64,000 nt of DNA, from the NCBI GenBank assembly GCA_940671915.1, contig CALNVZ010002100.1, forward strand, positions 16,793,997-16,857,996, given 5' to 3'. The notes under the pieces were generated by a model. It saw only the letters and a program-made list of their open reading frames with translations, was not told where the DNA came from and searched no databases. Shown one piece after another: positions 11,073 through 23,895 of the stretch. The translations under genes were made by a program, and so were the position numbers. This stretch comes from Paracentrotus lividus. Lineage: Eukaryota > Echinodermata > Echinoidea > Camarodonta > Echinidae. Each line of letters starts with the position of its first letter. Within the stretch, counting starts at the first letter, position 1.

Positions 11073-12978
11073 ATTGTGGCTCTCCCGGCCACGGTGGATC
11101 TCAACACTGACTTGACTCGAGCACTCAGTAGTCGGGCAAGGAAATGAAGGGAAATGGCCCAGGAAATTGGCACAGGCTTGGAGTCCTGAACTCAATCAGG
11201 AGATGCTCCTGGAGTTATTTTTGCACCATCCGATGAGGGGTAATTTCTACGTCACCAATAGAATATCTGGGATTTTTATATCCCCAGTTTTTTGGCATCT
11301 AGTATTTGATTGTGTATACATTAGTTTGTGTTTTGGTTATAAAAAATGTTACAAATGTATAGGGATGTTTTCGGCAGATCCTATGAGATGAAGCGTTATA
11401 CAGAAATAATGCTTTTTACAGCATCCAAATGAGTATAACACTTAAAGTGCCATACCAAGCATCATATTTTGAATTGAATATGAACAAACCAGTTTGGGCC
11501 TTATAGATGTCTATCAAAGTTAAAGCCAGTAAGAGTGATAAGCTGGTATCAGTGACATTATGACTGTCGTTCTTCTCACTCAGAAAAAGATAAATCTTTA
11601 ATAAAACTAAACACATTTTACTTGAAAATTTACGCTCACAAATTAATCAAATTTAAAGAAGAGTAGAAGAATAGAAGTTTAGGGACATTATCATTTTACA
11701 TGCTGAACAGAAAAACTTTTGTTGAGAATTGATCAACACTCTCAAATTAATCATATGGGGAGGGGTACATGTATTATTTCCCATGCTGTACAGAAGAACT
11801 TGTTAATTCAGAATCGACACTCAAACTCAAATATAATCATAAGAAAAGCATTAAGAACAGGCAACATTATTATAAATGGAGAACAGACATGTGTTGGTTG
11901 GCTTGATACAAGAGGGTCACCGTCATCATAAACATGTAACATGCGCTTACTCATCCTTCCCCCGACACCGTACCTCCTTTTGTGAAGGAACATGGGAGCC
12001 GGAAACACAAGCTCTCATGGGAGGATGGTTTTAGCATCTCCAACCCACACAGAAACATTGTCACTCTTCGCATCGTTGCAGAAGATCATGACTTGGGAGA
12101 ACTTAGGAAAACGGTTGGAAAGAAGCTGTTGACATTTGAAAATGTTAACCACATGAATGTGTGCCTGCATGATTTGGGGCGGGGATAAGGGGTGTATACA
12201 CTACCCCCTGTCAAGCCTTCCCATTCTTCCTTTCTAAGAAGACCCAAAAAATAAAAGAAATAAAGGATGACTAACATTGTAATGCGATGATAAAGCTTCC
12301 TTATGATGTTAATTTTATATTTTAATGTATTTCTTAATTTGATACTTCTATATCGTCTTTTTTTTTGTGTGTGTATGCTTGAGGAAAAAAAGCATAAGTT
12401 TTTATTATTCATAATTCCAATGCCTAATATTTTGTAGAAGTTCAGGAGTATATTCATCTCTTTAAAAGATCTTCTTGTCCTTCAAATGATTTAAATGAAC
12501 ATGTTAGTTAAAAAAAGGATATTTTAAAATCTAGTGAGGTAGTTACAGTGCATATTTAATCTTCTTGGAGTTAATAAAAGCCTGTTCCTGTGAAGGATGA
12601 AACAGAAGGAAATGTTTGATAATGACAGATATCATTTAAAATATATCAAGGCAAAGACTTTAAGTTCAGTTTAACTCCTTTTTTTTAAAGTGCAATCTGT
12701 TGGAGGTAATATGTTGGGGGAGGGGAGGTAAAATTAAGAGTATTTGCAGTGCGCCTTAATTGCCTTCCTCTGTAAATTAATCCAAATATCCCATTCTTCT
12801 CTCTTCGTTATAGATGATATTTAGCATGGAATTTATATTGAATGATCCTTTCTGTCTAATCCTGGCTCCCACTCCCAAGGTTGTCTTTCAAATGTCTCCC
12901 GAATGAGCAGCGCTTTTCTTCCCAAAAGAAAGAAAACCTCTAAATAGTGACACAGACTTGGCTTCCTTAGCCTAAAGC

Positions 12979-13053
12979 TTGGTACCCCTTTTTATCTCTT
13001 TTGCTGTCTCTCTTTCTCTTTCTCCCTTTACATTACTTTTTCTTCTTGTTTTC

Positions 13054-13084
<31 letters not shown>

Positions 13085-13330
13085 CTCTCTCTCTTTCTCT
13101 TCTCTTTTCCCTCCCACAATGTTTCCCCTCATTTTATCTCCCTGTTGTTTCTCTCAATCTCTGTCTGTTCTTCTCTCTAAATCATTTCTTTTTTGCTCTC
13201 TCACTCTTCCTTCTATCAATCTCTCTGTTCTAACTATATCCCCCTGATTTTCTTTTTTCTGTCTAAATATCTCTTTCTTAGACTCATCTAGTTATTTTTC
13301 ATCAAAACTATCCCTTTCTTTGTGTCCATG
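12979..13330 (+). repeat. CT-rich (polypyrimidine) tract
   Basis: About 350 bases of the + strand are almost all C and T, with a purer (CT)n core near 13055-13095. The strong strand asymmetry produces a Leu-Ser-Phe open frame that is not a gene. Such tracts can form triplex DNA. Confidence 0.85.
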
Positions 13331-13751
13331 TCTCTCCTTCTATCATTTTCTTCTTTGCTAGATTATTATCCTCCAACATCTACAACATTTTTTTTTTTCT
13401 TGTTGAATTATAACTGTAATGAACTCATCTGCCTCTTTTGATCCTCATCCAAATTAATTTCTGTCATGTCCTCTCTGATTGATCTGGGAGATGCTGGTTG
13501 CAAATTAACAGGTTCCTTGAAGCGTTTAAATCCATGTTTTCAACACTTCTTGAGATTTTGAGCATCCTTTTGTTTCACTTGGTTTCTCTGGGGATGAAGC
13601 ATTTCAAGTATAAACTAGGAATTCGTGGTAGACAATTCTAAAGTAGTTTAAGATACTTATACCCTTTTCCTGGCAGGGAATATTTTACTTTTATTGACAA
13701 GCTTGACAAGTCTTACTCCTTAATCACCTAAATCTTTGATTGACTGTTATA

Positions 13752-14193
13752 CAGTCTGTGTCAAATTAAATGGTACAGTCGGGGGAAAAATAATTTAGGT
13801 GTGAAATCTTTTCAAATAATGTGTGTATGTGGTACCAAATTAAAGCCAGAAGATTTTCCTTGCTGATGCACTTTGTTCTGTATAATTTTCTTTCGTTAAA
13901 CAAAAGTTATGCTAAATTTTGTGCGACGAGGAACAAATCGAAATTACGCACGTCTATTGTTCCATTATGCGAAACCTACACAAAAGCAGGACGTCGTGCG
14001 AAAATGGATTTTTCTTGACTGCAGAAAACTGGTCATATCTCAAAAATTACAGCATCAAATGTGATGGAAAAAATTGCAGAAGAAAGCCTTTTTTTCCTGC
14101 TTTATGAAAATGCCAAACAATAATAGGTTCTAATTAATAGTCATACTATTAAAAAATGTTTTCCGACTGTACCATTTTTTTTGACACAGACTG
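13752..14193. mobile_element. 442-bp MITE with TA target duplication
   Basis: The left end after TA (13750-13751) reads CAGTCTGTGTCAAATTAAAT and on to GGTACAGTCGG. The right end is the inverse (CCGACTGTACCATTTTT..., GACACAGACTG) followed by TA at 14194-14195. That gives inverted repeats of about 35 bases with a small length difference in the A/T run. TA duplication and CAGT ends fit a Tc1/mariner-type non-autonomous element. The two open frames inside overlap each other and show no transposase motif. Confidence 0.85.
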
Positions 14194-16789
14194 TATATAA
14201 AGTTAACTTTGAAAATGTTGGTTGAGACTCTATCCCAATGATCTTGATAATGGGCATTTATTCTACATGTAATGAGAAATTTATTCATGAATGTGGTACC
14301 CTATCTTCGTGATTGCTTTCTATGAACTTAACCATTATAGAAAATTTATATTTTTCTGAGCAAAATGTTCAAGATTGTCTTTGTATTTTTCATTCTTTAA
14401 GCTATTCTGCATGGTACTGAGAAGGAAAACAGACTATTTAAAAAAAGACTGCAGTAACATCCCTTGCATAAAACCATAGGCCCCTACTGATAGAGATTGA
14501 AGAACTTTAGACTATATGGTTATGATCATGTTCCCCTCCCCCATCCCCACCTGTGCTTTTTAACTGTGTGATGATCGTGCAAATTTGTGCACAATATTTA
14601 TAATGAAATGGCTACTTCCTGGACTTGGTTTATCCCTGCTAAAGACACAGCTATCATCAGCTCACAATGCAGAACACATATCAAACACTGTGGATTACCC
14701 AAAGACATTATATTGAAGAAAATAATTAGGCCAGAAATATTAGCAGAATATCGGAATTGATTGAAGAGCCTAGTGAAAATAGGCTGCGTACAGAAAGCAA
14801 TGACAGCTAACACAGATTTCAGTATCCACCCCCGGGGAGAGAGAAAAAAAGGGGGGTCCCAAATCTTTTTGGGTGACAAGTCCACTGGGATATACCTGGA
14901 TATGATTTAGCTATGACTCTGCAATACGATTAAAGAGGACATAAAATAGGATTGTTTTGTTTTTGTTGTTTTACAAAAAGTGCATCAACCATTACCAGGT
15001 GGATGACAAGCTTATCGTCCTTATGTTTTTTTTTCACAGTGTCAAGTCTGCTTAACAAAAATGTGAAACAATGAACATGAACAATGAAAAACAATGCAAG
15101 TCTGTGTTACTTCAATGGCATCATTGCACCTCCAGGGTCACGAAGAGAATTGCCAGGGAATTACAACATTAATTTAGAAGAGGCGGGGAAGAGCATGTTT
15201 AACCTCGAGCTGACATTTGAACAAATGCAAGGAGTAATATTCAGGCTCGCAGTGACTCTTTTGGGGGGTTTTTTTCTCGTTAGTTGAGGTGTATATTCAT
15301 TTTTTTGTTTGTGCGTGATTATGACGGTTATGATATCTAGCTAAACTCTCTTTCCCTGGAAGGTGCCTGTAATTGTGCTGGAATCAAAGTGAAAGCATTA
15401 ATTTTAAGTGTGAATTAAAAAAAGCATCTTTGTCTCTAAAGATTGGATAATTCGTTTGAGATAGTGGTCAAATAGCTCTTACCATGCATTATAATTTCTG
15501 TCTATTTGGCAGAAGATTTTGAGTGCTAAAGCCTGAAATGTTCATCATTGGAATACCAAATTCATCGAGTAAGTTTTTATATTCTGTTTCTGTGGTTCAC
15601 CATACAGATCACATCATAATTAATCAACATCTTCTTTTCTTTAATAAGGGATGTTGTCTTCTTCTTGCACTTGGACAGCAGTTCATGATCTCAACAGATA
15701 CTTGTTGGCCAAAAAGAAAATATATCTCATAAACAATTTATGAGATGATGGCAGACATGACTGTTTAAAAACATTCTTTGTCTATATGTATCTCTATTTG
15801 ATTGTGTGTTGTTGGTGCTCGAGTTTAGATTTTTATTAGAAACCTTTTTTTGTTGAGATCCACCTGGAGGGTGATTCTATGTTGTGTTGTACAGGACATT
15901 TAGACAACATTTCACAACTTTTCGAAATGAAAAAAATTAAAATGTTTTTGTGACTTATGGTGATCGTCAAGTACAACCAGAAGGGATGCAAGAACCAAGA
16001 CTTAAACTGACTGGATTACATATCCTGTAGAATAGAGATGAAAAATAGCACTGTGTCTTCCAAGACACAGAAAAAAACAAGGGGGTAAAAAGTAACAACA
16101 TCATGGAATCGTCTTGGAATAGGAATTGGACTTGACATGGTCCATCAACTCCAAATTTCCCTCTGAAATTGTGTTCCTCTGGTCTTCTTCCTTCGAGCTT
16201 GTGGTAGAGTGTGGAGTGAGCAAAACTCTGTAATCAAGATCAGTGCCATTTTCATCTCTTAGCACATTAATATGTTCAGAGCTAAAAGGATATTACCTTA
16301 CATCATTGGATTCAAATTAACACCCTTCTGGCTCTCAACAAATTGATAAATATCTTAAATGGAAGTCTTATGCCATATGAATTATGCTAAACCGAATGGT
16401 TGAATTAGATTAAATTTTGTTTCAAAGTAAATACTTCCTTTTATAATTTTGCAGACGCAATATTTCCTAGGTCAAAAAACTACTGGGTTGTCAGAATGTT
16501 GTTTTGTTTTAAGCTGACTTGCTTAGAACTCGCTATTTGTTCCAGTTCAGTTCTTGGGCTTGAGATGCAATGGATCTATCGTATTCATCATGGGCTTGCT
16601 ATATTTGTAAGTGTAGCAATAAAGATTTGAGTGACTGTTTCAGTTTGTGAATTGTGGTAATTCATGTTTTGCAATTTTTGAAATAGAGAGGCAGTGTATA
16701 TTATAGAAGCCCTGTGACTTTTTCTCATGAACTTTGCTGTACTACCTGAAAGATGCTCTGCAGACCAATATTTCTGTCATATCAAGTAA

Positions 16790-17360
16790 TATGACCCGTA
16801 TACGGACATTAGCTCCGACTCTTCCATACGTCCTTCCACTCTCGCACCGAACATGCGAGTGCAGTCGAGCGTACAGACAAAGCGCTCGACGATAAGAAAC
16901 TTCTCTTTATTGGATTTCGCAAAAAAGGCGTAAGTTTCCCAACATCCAATCAAATTTTGGGTTATATTTTCCGAATCGGCAGTATATACTGTCTGACTTT
17001 CAGCCCGGGATGGCCCATTAACCTGTCATAATTCAGAGCAGTGAGGTGATGAAGTGCAGCCCACCCGGCTCAGAAGGGCGAATTTTCCGGTGAACTCAAC
17101 ACTCTCAATACAGAATTTACAAATTTGACTGATAGTCCTCCATTACAAACGCTGAGAAGGCGTTATTTTCCAGTCAACAGATTACCTCGAAAATAATATT
17201 ATGGAGAGAAAAATAATTAAATATATTATATGAATTCAACCCGGGATGGGTTGTAATCGGGGTTAGTTTTTAATGCAGGGACATTTCTTTACAGCTTTGC
17301 GCATTATTTTACACGCAATAGACGGCAGAGCGGGCTCTGCCTCGCAGAGGCCGAAAATTA
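16790..17360. other. CpG-richer island in the intron
   Basis: The sequence has many CpG (for example TCGAGCGTACAGACAAAGCG near 16866), two related words CCCGGGATGG (near 17004 and 17240), and GC-rich parts at 16990-17095 and 17320-17350, in an otherwise CpG-poor region. It lies about 1 kb upstream of the first secure exon and could be an alternative promoter or a young repeat copy. No TIRs or open frame were found. Confidence 0.3.
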
Positions 17361-18254
17361 CTTCATATGTGGTTACATGTTTTTGTCTTTTTCTCTTACT
17401 GCTTTTGTGATCTATAATCAAAGGAGCAATATTGACTCTATTACTCTCTTTGATTTGTATAAACTTTTATTTAAAGACAGGTATCTAACTGAAGATGGTC
17501 TAGCATTAAAAAATGTAATTACAAGTGGATGTAGTAACCTACCTTCTGCACCTAAGATATTAATATGCCGTCTGCTTGTGTAAATGTAAATAACTTTAAT
17601 CAATAGTGCCTATCTGGCTCTCATCAGATGTTATAGACAAGAAAACCTGGTGGGTTGCAACCCAGTTTTCCTCTCACCAGGCGCTGTCTCTGTCGAGGGC
17701 AGCTTGAAGGGACTCATATCGTCTGTCAGCTTTATGCCTCACTGATCCAGACATGAAAATAACAAAATGTTCTGCAGATGGAGACCTGTATTTAACATAT
17801 GGTTTTCCTGATGTGGGGCAAGACCTGATTCTCACATTTTGGCATATCAAAATAACAATGATGCTTCCTCCTCAGTTTGTACAGCATTCTAGAGAAAAAC
17901 AAGATCTATCGCAAGGCACAGTTCTTGAAAAACCAACATATTGCCTTAAACCTTTAATTTTTATGTCTACAGTAGGTCTACTTTTGATGATAACAAATAC
18001 TATAGTACATGTACATACTTTTTTCTTTTTTTTGACTAGTTGGGGAAAATTTGCACATGGATTATTTTCATGATTTCTATATTATTTTCATTACTGTAAA
18101 GAAGCTTAATATGGAAGAGCAAATTTTTGCGAGGATGAAATTACAAATTGTGCAGCAAAAAAATATGAAACCCTACAAAATATATGGCTTATGTACAGTA
18201 AACAACTTTTTTTTGTCTATTACTTTTTCTCATCTATCTTGTCTTTCTCTGCAG

Positions 18255-18432
18255 ACTTTGGCGAGGAGCACTTGGATCGTCTAATGGCTTCAGCCAATGA
18301 CACGCTAGACTACATTAAGACTGAGGCAGTGCCTTTCATCCAGGTAGTCATGGATGACTACATTAAGAACGATGAGATACAGTTGGAGGGGAGGAGAATC
18401 GTTGCCTGCTTCGGGTACCACTCACCTAGGAG
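18255..18432 (+). CDS. Con80-like gene, exon upstream of the large exon
   Basis: The acceptor TTTCTCTGCAG ends at 18254 and the donor GTAGGT starts at 18433. The open frame reads DFGEEHLDRLMASAND, then YIKTEAVPFIQVVMDDYI and EGRRIVACFGYHSPR. It is mainly helical by composition and is unlike its AT-rich surroundings in codon content. It starts after one base of a codon and ends with two bases (AG), which join to the T of exon 27696 to give Ser and continue with ILGTPKK. This phase match and the shift from folded to Ser/Pro/basic sequence across the junction make it a secure exon. The 60-residue segment is not one I recognise. Confidence 0.8.
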
Positions 18433-18513
18433 GTAGGTCATTAGGACTGTTGGCTCTGGCAACATTAGCTTTGCGATCAGTGTTAACTTCTGTGAAACCA
18501 CAAATTTTTGCGT

Positions 18514-18567
18514 GCATTTTACTTTTGCGAATTTTGCGGGGAAAAAAGTTCCGCGAAAGTAAAATGC
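18514..18567. repeat. Hairpin-forming sequence
   Basis: GCATTTTACTTTTGCG at 18514 pairs with CGCGAAAGTAAAATGC ending at 18567 (one G-T pair), with a ~20-base loop that can pair further. Similar TTTGCG/CGCGAA words recur to 18730 and near 10300-10390, so this looks like the remnant of an interspersed family. Confidence 0.6.
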
Positions 18568-19003
18568 CCACAAAAGTGTATAACTACACAATACATTGAA
18601 TGCTAGTACAATACTGTACACTGTACAAGTAAGTTAATGGTCGGCAATTTGCAAGAATCTCATTCTGCGAAATTGGCCGTCGGCTCCAATTCGTGAAAAT
18701 TCTATGTCGCGAATATTTCTGTTTTTACTGTAATGAATAAATTTAAAAATTTGACCCTAGATGTCGATCCTACACTACCCAACCCTAAACCTAATCTAAA
18801 ACCATTACATACACATTCATACACTTACATACACTTACATATCCATAAATAAAATGAACAACAAAAATGATTTCTGCTCTCAAAGTTCTTACAAAATATA
18901 AAGTGGTTTAGAGAGAAAATAAATAGGTTTTCCTATTTCATTTGATGCCTTTTTCCTATATGAGTAGTCAGGTTATATAGAATCACCAATTTTGTTACAA
19001 AAG

Positions 19004-19150
19004 ATGTTTGAACATGAAGAAGAATGGGAAAGGCTTGCCTTGGAAAAATCTCCCAGGGTCTCCATTATTAATTGGGGTGAGCCCAAGAGCAGGAAGGGCT
19101 TTACTCTTGAAACAAAGAGTAGTGACAGGCTTCTTGAGGATCATCCACTC
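19004..19150 (+). CDS. Possible cassette exon (weak)
   Basis: A 147-nt segment lies between a weak acceptor (TTACAAAAG) and a donor GTAAGA at 19151. It is a multiple of three and stays open both in the ATG frame (MFEHEEEWERLALEKSPRVS...) and in the frame that would follow the 18432 exon, so it could be included without shifting the reading frame. There is no pyrimidine tract before it and no recognised family. It may be chance. Confidence 0.15.
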
Positions 19151-19209
19151 GTAAGACGGTGTTACATTAGCTCGAGTTTGACAAATATTGCACTAGTTCT
19201 GATCCAATG

Positions 19210-20470
19210 AAATAGCTCGATCAGAGAGTATCAGGCTTTTTCTCTCAAATACGCTGTTGCTCATAAAGGTTGGATATTCTTTGTGTGAACCAGCCACATC
19301 TTTTTGCTCCGGCTTAGATTTCTTGAAATTGTTTGTCCCTACTATCACTTTTCTGGGCGCTGGCTATACCTTGGACACTCTCCAGCCTAATCCTGGGGAA
19401 TGAAAATAAAAAAGAGTTTGTCAACCCCCAGAACGCCAATTTTTGCCATTTCTGTTTCATTCTGGGGCCCCTTTTTGTGTACCCGGCTGACCAAGGCCCC
19501 CTCCGTCATACCCCCTCGAAAAGCGTCTGAAATATAGAGTTGTTATTGTTCTTTATGATAAATCAAGGTTTAAGATCACAGGCGTTAGTCTCTTGTCTAG
19601 GGGAGGGGTTGAAGGAAAAAGTGAAATCGGTAAAAAACAGAAATATTCTATCCAACTTTTATGGTCAAAACAAAGGAAATGAAAAACAACTATGAACCCT
19701 TAATTATGGTCATTTTCCCCAAAATGTTGTTTCAGCCTTAATGACAAGGTTGTAAACGGTAACCATTATCTATTTTTCATTTTGATTAATATTTGGCTGA
19801 GATTCTACAATATATTTTTGAGAAGGTAGAAATTTCTATGTTGTAAAAATGAATAAATTTAATTTTCAACCCGAATCGAGGTAAACTCCGACTCTTTCCC
19901 TAGACAATAAATCTAAGTCTGTGATCATAAACTTAGATTTAACTCAAAGAACAATAACTACCCTATACATCAGACGCGTTTGGTGAGGGTGGGATCCTGG
20001 GGGCCTTGGTTAGCCGGGTAAACAAAAAAGGGGCCCCTAAATGAGAAAAAAATGACAAAAATGGGCGTTCTGGGGGTTGCCAAACTTTTGTTTTATTTTC
20101 AGTCCCCGGGAATAGTTTGGGGGTGTCCAAGGTATAGCCAGGGTCCAGAAAAGTGAAAGTAGGGACAAACAATTTCAAGAAATCTAAGCCGGAGCAAATA
20201 GATGTTGCTGGATCACACAAAACAATATCCAACCTTTATGAGCAACAGTGTAGCACACTAAATTGGACAAAATCTAAGCCCAAATCATCCGGCTTGTTTC
20301 CAATCTTGAGCTAGTTTGAGGTTTATGCTCGTAAAAGCGTGATAAATTGAGCAGTGCTGCACAGGCCTTAAACCTAAACCTGATCCCATCATGCACATAA
20401 TGGGCTTTTTTTGTGAGCTTGAGGTCAGATCGAAAAGCTTAAGCTCCAAGTGATGTAGCGTCAACTACTT
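19210..20470. repeat. Older interspersed repeat interrupted by fold-back element A
   Basis: Removing 19252-20250 and one TA joins CTCTCAAATA to GCACACTAAATTGGAC. The result matches, in reverse complement, the uninterrupted sequence at 23850-23886 (GCCCAATTTAGCTCGC, then TATTTGAGAG). Further right, 20355-20432 matches 23600-23687 in reverse complement (AGCTTGAGGTCAGATC against GACCTGACCTCAAGCT). The repeat family therefore predates the transposon. Confidence 0.75.
19252..20250. mobile_element. 999-bp fold-back (whole-length inverted repeat) element, copy A
   Basis: TA flanks both ends (19250-19251 and 20251-20252). The left terminus CGCTGTTGCTCATAAAGG is matched by the inverted right terminus CCTTTATGAGCAACAGTG, and the two halves stay complementary over most of their length, up to a centre near 19750. 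There is no transposase frame. TA duplication and CACTGT-like ends suggest a Tc1/mariner-type non-autonomous element. A second copy of almost equal length lies at 36412-37408. Transcripts crossing it would fold into a long imperfect hairpin. Confidence 0.88.
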
Positions 20471-20741
20471 GAACTTATTTGGGGTTTTTTCCCATGATAC
20501 ACCTTTGCAGCGCACTATTTGTGAAGCCCGCGCTAGTGAAAGACAGACAGACAGACCCCTGACACTGCTTGCTTGCCTGCCTTGATTTTAAAAGCTCGAT
20601 ATCAGATCATAAAGCTTTTAAGCTCAAGCTGATGTAGCGTGAACCTCTTGCACCTTGCAGTGCACTATTTCCTCAAGCTTGCGCTAGTGAGGAACAGCCA
20701 AAAAAGACCCCTGACACTGCTTGCTTGCCTGCCTGTGTGCC
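20417..20741 (+). repeat. Direct repeat pair, ~160 bp each
   Basis: Units 20417-20582 and 20587-20741 share GATGTAGCGT, TTGCAG(C/T)GCACTATTT, GCGCTAGTGA and CCCCTGACACTGCTTGCTTG in the same order. They belong to the same old repeat family as the host of fold-back element A. Confidence 0.75.
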
Positions 20742-23579
20742 TGGGAAGAAAAGCTCATGGAAACTCCCTAATCCGAAGCTGAAGATGATTCATATTTCCT
20801 TTGGGAAAAAAAAAATTGTGTTAGTTATTAAGAAATTGCTTTGGTTCCTTGCATTAAACATGTGTATAATAAAACATCTCAGAATGACCACCTGAGCAAC
20901 CAAATATTTTTGAAATATTATGAATAGGTCCCACTTTCTTTTTTGCTCACCCTCTTTTCTCAACTTTAAACAGTACTTTTATAGGTGTGGTATCAGTGGA
21001 AATCTTAGTAGATCAACCGTTTTGCTCAAAAACATAGCCAGTAGGGAAAGTTTGAAAATAAATATCAGATCAACATTTTATGTTACCTCAGTTCAAGAAC
21101 CTTTTGCCATCACACCTTTCTTTATAAAACTCAGGAGGCAAAAGATATTTGCTATTTCCCCTCTTCTTCTCTAATCTTAATAACAATAATTGGATTGGGC
21201 TTTTGACATTTGTTATTTGTTTACGCGCATAGGGAAGAAATCAAGGTGATAAACAACAACTGTGAGCCTCAGGTGAGATTCCTTTGAGTCCTCTCACCTT
21301 AGAGGCCCATTGATTCAAGTGATAACAGCATATCATTGTATCAAGAGACCTGACATTATGCCTTTAGAAGGTGATCAAAGAGAGATTGGCATTTACAAGA
21401 CTTGCCTTGGAAGATATGTTGTTCTCATGTGGGTGAACAGTTAACACCTTCTGGCATTCAGTCCACACAATGCGAGTTATTTGATCAAACCACGATTCAG
21501 AGAAGTCACAAAAAAGAGTAATTATCTCTTCCCATCATCGCTTTAAGTTTTGTGCTACAGCATGAGAAAGACTCAACCTGATGATAGATGGCCGCTTTGT
21601 AAGAAACACAAGAAACTGTACAAAGCAGTGACCACACTCCCTGTCAAGATGGTTCAAAGTCCCAAGCTTGTGATGTTATAAGAAGCTGACAGGGATTAGC
21701 TTAAACTGACCCTTAATTCTTCCCATGATTCATTTCAAGTTGCCATGGGGAAAAACGTGAATCAGCCCAAGCCGTATTTTACGGATTGTGTAAATTTTGA
21801 AAATAGAAAGTCCGAAAGATAAGATCCACAGGAACAGAAAGTATACAAATCAACCAAGTCTGAAGAAAATCCCAATTATCTTGAGACGGGCGATCAGACG
21901 CAATCAAGGTCACATGACCAGAGATGCGAGGAGGCTTGTGGGGTAATAACCAGTCACAAATAGAGAACCACTGTCAGTAGGCATTATGCGAAGATTATCA
22001 ACAAAACCTCTCTTGCGGACCTCTTTGTCCAGTTAAATCAAAATCAATAGTCTAGATGTCATCCCGTTTGCTTTCGTAGATCTTTTAATTTAGACTAAAG
22101 TATTTTTATCTTTCAGAGTTGATCTATCATGAAACCTACTGTTAAGGGTTTTTTTTTTTAAATACAAATTTGAATTAGATTATTCATTAATTTTGCAGAC
22201 GGATTCAAATTATGTTAAATATGACTTACAATGGAATCCTCATCATTGTACATTTCTTTCCAGCTGTCTTCCCTAATGCAAAGTGCCATATCAACATCAA
22301 AACATAGACATTAATGAATTGAATTATTTGGTAGAGGGTGTTAAAATTCTGAACAAGATTTATAACTGCATTATGTTTTCACAACATTGATGACATTTAC
22401 TCTGGAAGGAATCTAATATCATTGATGTGATTAGATTTATCGTCATCTATTGTAAATAGTATAAATAGCATTTTGTCTTAAGATGATTTAAATTAAATCA
22501 ATTATATATATCTTAAACACTATAAAAAAAAAACTGCAATATACAAGATACGTAATTTATGTTGCAATATTCAATGCAAAAAAACCAAGAAAACAATCCA
22601 GATATTTATTTGCCAAAAAGAAGGGGATTTTAGAATGTTGTATTGATTTTTGGCAACCTTTTTATAGCCTCTGCAGCTGTTGCACAAACATGTACCATAA
22701 TTTTTTGTAAAATCACAATTATTTTCTCTTCTGTTTTATCATTTTGCTTTACTGACATAATGTTAGTTCAGAGGATAATGTGCAGTATCTCATACATTGG
22801 CAAACTATCAGGAAAAGATCACTTATGAAAAGAGAGTAGTATGAGTTATGATTGATCATCAATATATGTGCAGAAGCAAGCTTCCTTGTCTTGATTTGCA
22901 ATATCTCAGGGGATAATTAAGGGATTAAGTAATGAGAAAATCTCAGCAAGATGCCATGAGGATTAGGAAAAATCTCCTTTTATTTTGCTTCTTTGTCAAT
23001 ATGTTGAAGACTAGCAGAGAATTTGATGTAGATCTATGCACAGGAAGCAAGTAAAGAGAAAGTGTTACGTTTCGTGTGATGTAAGCCGGCACGATCTGGA
23101 GAATTTGGTTTAATCTTATGGGATTAGGCCGAGGATATCTTAATCCTCACCTGGTTGAAATCATCTTTCGTCTTCCTCTGCTTCTCTTCTCTTCCACTGT
23201 CTACAATAAATTACTCATTCTTTCTATGCTGCCTTTAATCTCGAGATGGAAGGAAACTCGTAGGAATGGTTCTGAGCAGAAAAAAAACTTACAAAGCAAA
23301 GGAAAAGCAAACAATTCTGATGATAATTTTTCTACGGGAAGTTTCACATCAAGTGAAGTTTCAGCAAGCTGATTAAGATTTCAGGAAATGAGCCGACAGA
23401 ATAAGGACAGAAATAGGGGCAAATCTACAGAGCAGTAGTCATCGGGACTGAAACAAGACAATTGAGAAGCAAAAAGGCTGTGCTGCACTAGTGTGAGCAA
23501 GGCAAATAGCAAGGTGGAACAAGTGCGAAAAAAACAGATCAGTCAAATATGAAGTTGCCACTGCACCAGCTTGAGCTGA

Positions 23580-23895
23580 ATCTTGAAATTTAGTTTTATG
23601 ACCTGACCTCAAGCTCACACAATAAGCCTGATGTGCATGAAGGGATTGTTCTTTCGGTTCAGGCTATAGTGCAGCATTGCTCAATTACATTGTAGAAAAA
23701 CTGCAAAATTAATTTTGAAATAAGCCCTAGCCCAAGACGACTTGAGCTGAGATTTTGCTCAAATTTAGCAAGCTATTTGAGAGTTTTTTGTAGAAAAACT
23801 GCAAAATTAGCTCGAATTTGGAAATAAGTCCCAGCCCATGGTAATTCTGGCTGAGATATTGCCCAATTTAGCTCGCTATTTGAGAGAAACTTAGG
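23580..23895 (-). repeat. Inverted copies of the old repeat, including an empty transposon site
   Basis: Two tandem related segments (about 23744-23785 and 23840-23886) end in AGC(A/T)(A/C)GCTATTTGAGAG-like sequence. The second gives an uninterrupted version of the site where fold-back element A inserted. The 5' part matches 20355-20432 in the opposite orientation. Confidence 0.7.

Larger units (their letters stand above)
6094..18254. other. Long intron-like region
   Basis: About 12 kb without a supported exon. It contains the MITEs at 9433-9837 and 13752-14193, the imperfect tandem repeat with G-runs at 10849-11072, the CT-rich tract at 12979-13330, and a CpG-richer island around 16790-17360 that could be an alternative promoter or an old repeat. 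A minor exon candidate, TTAACGTGG... near 6703-6728 followed by GTGAGC, could not be tied to the gene. Confidence 0.5.

Noticed and set aside
12979-13233. Open frame rich in Leu, Ser and Phe
   Set aside because: Produced by the CT-rich tract; no signal peptide plus domain pattern and no splice context.
19333-20232. Short open frames inside the fold-back element
   Set aside because: Mirror-image frames from the inverted arms; no transposase catalytic pattern.
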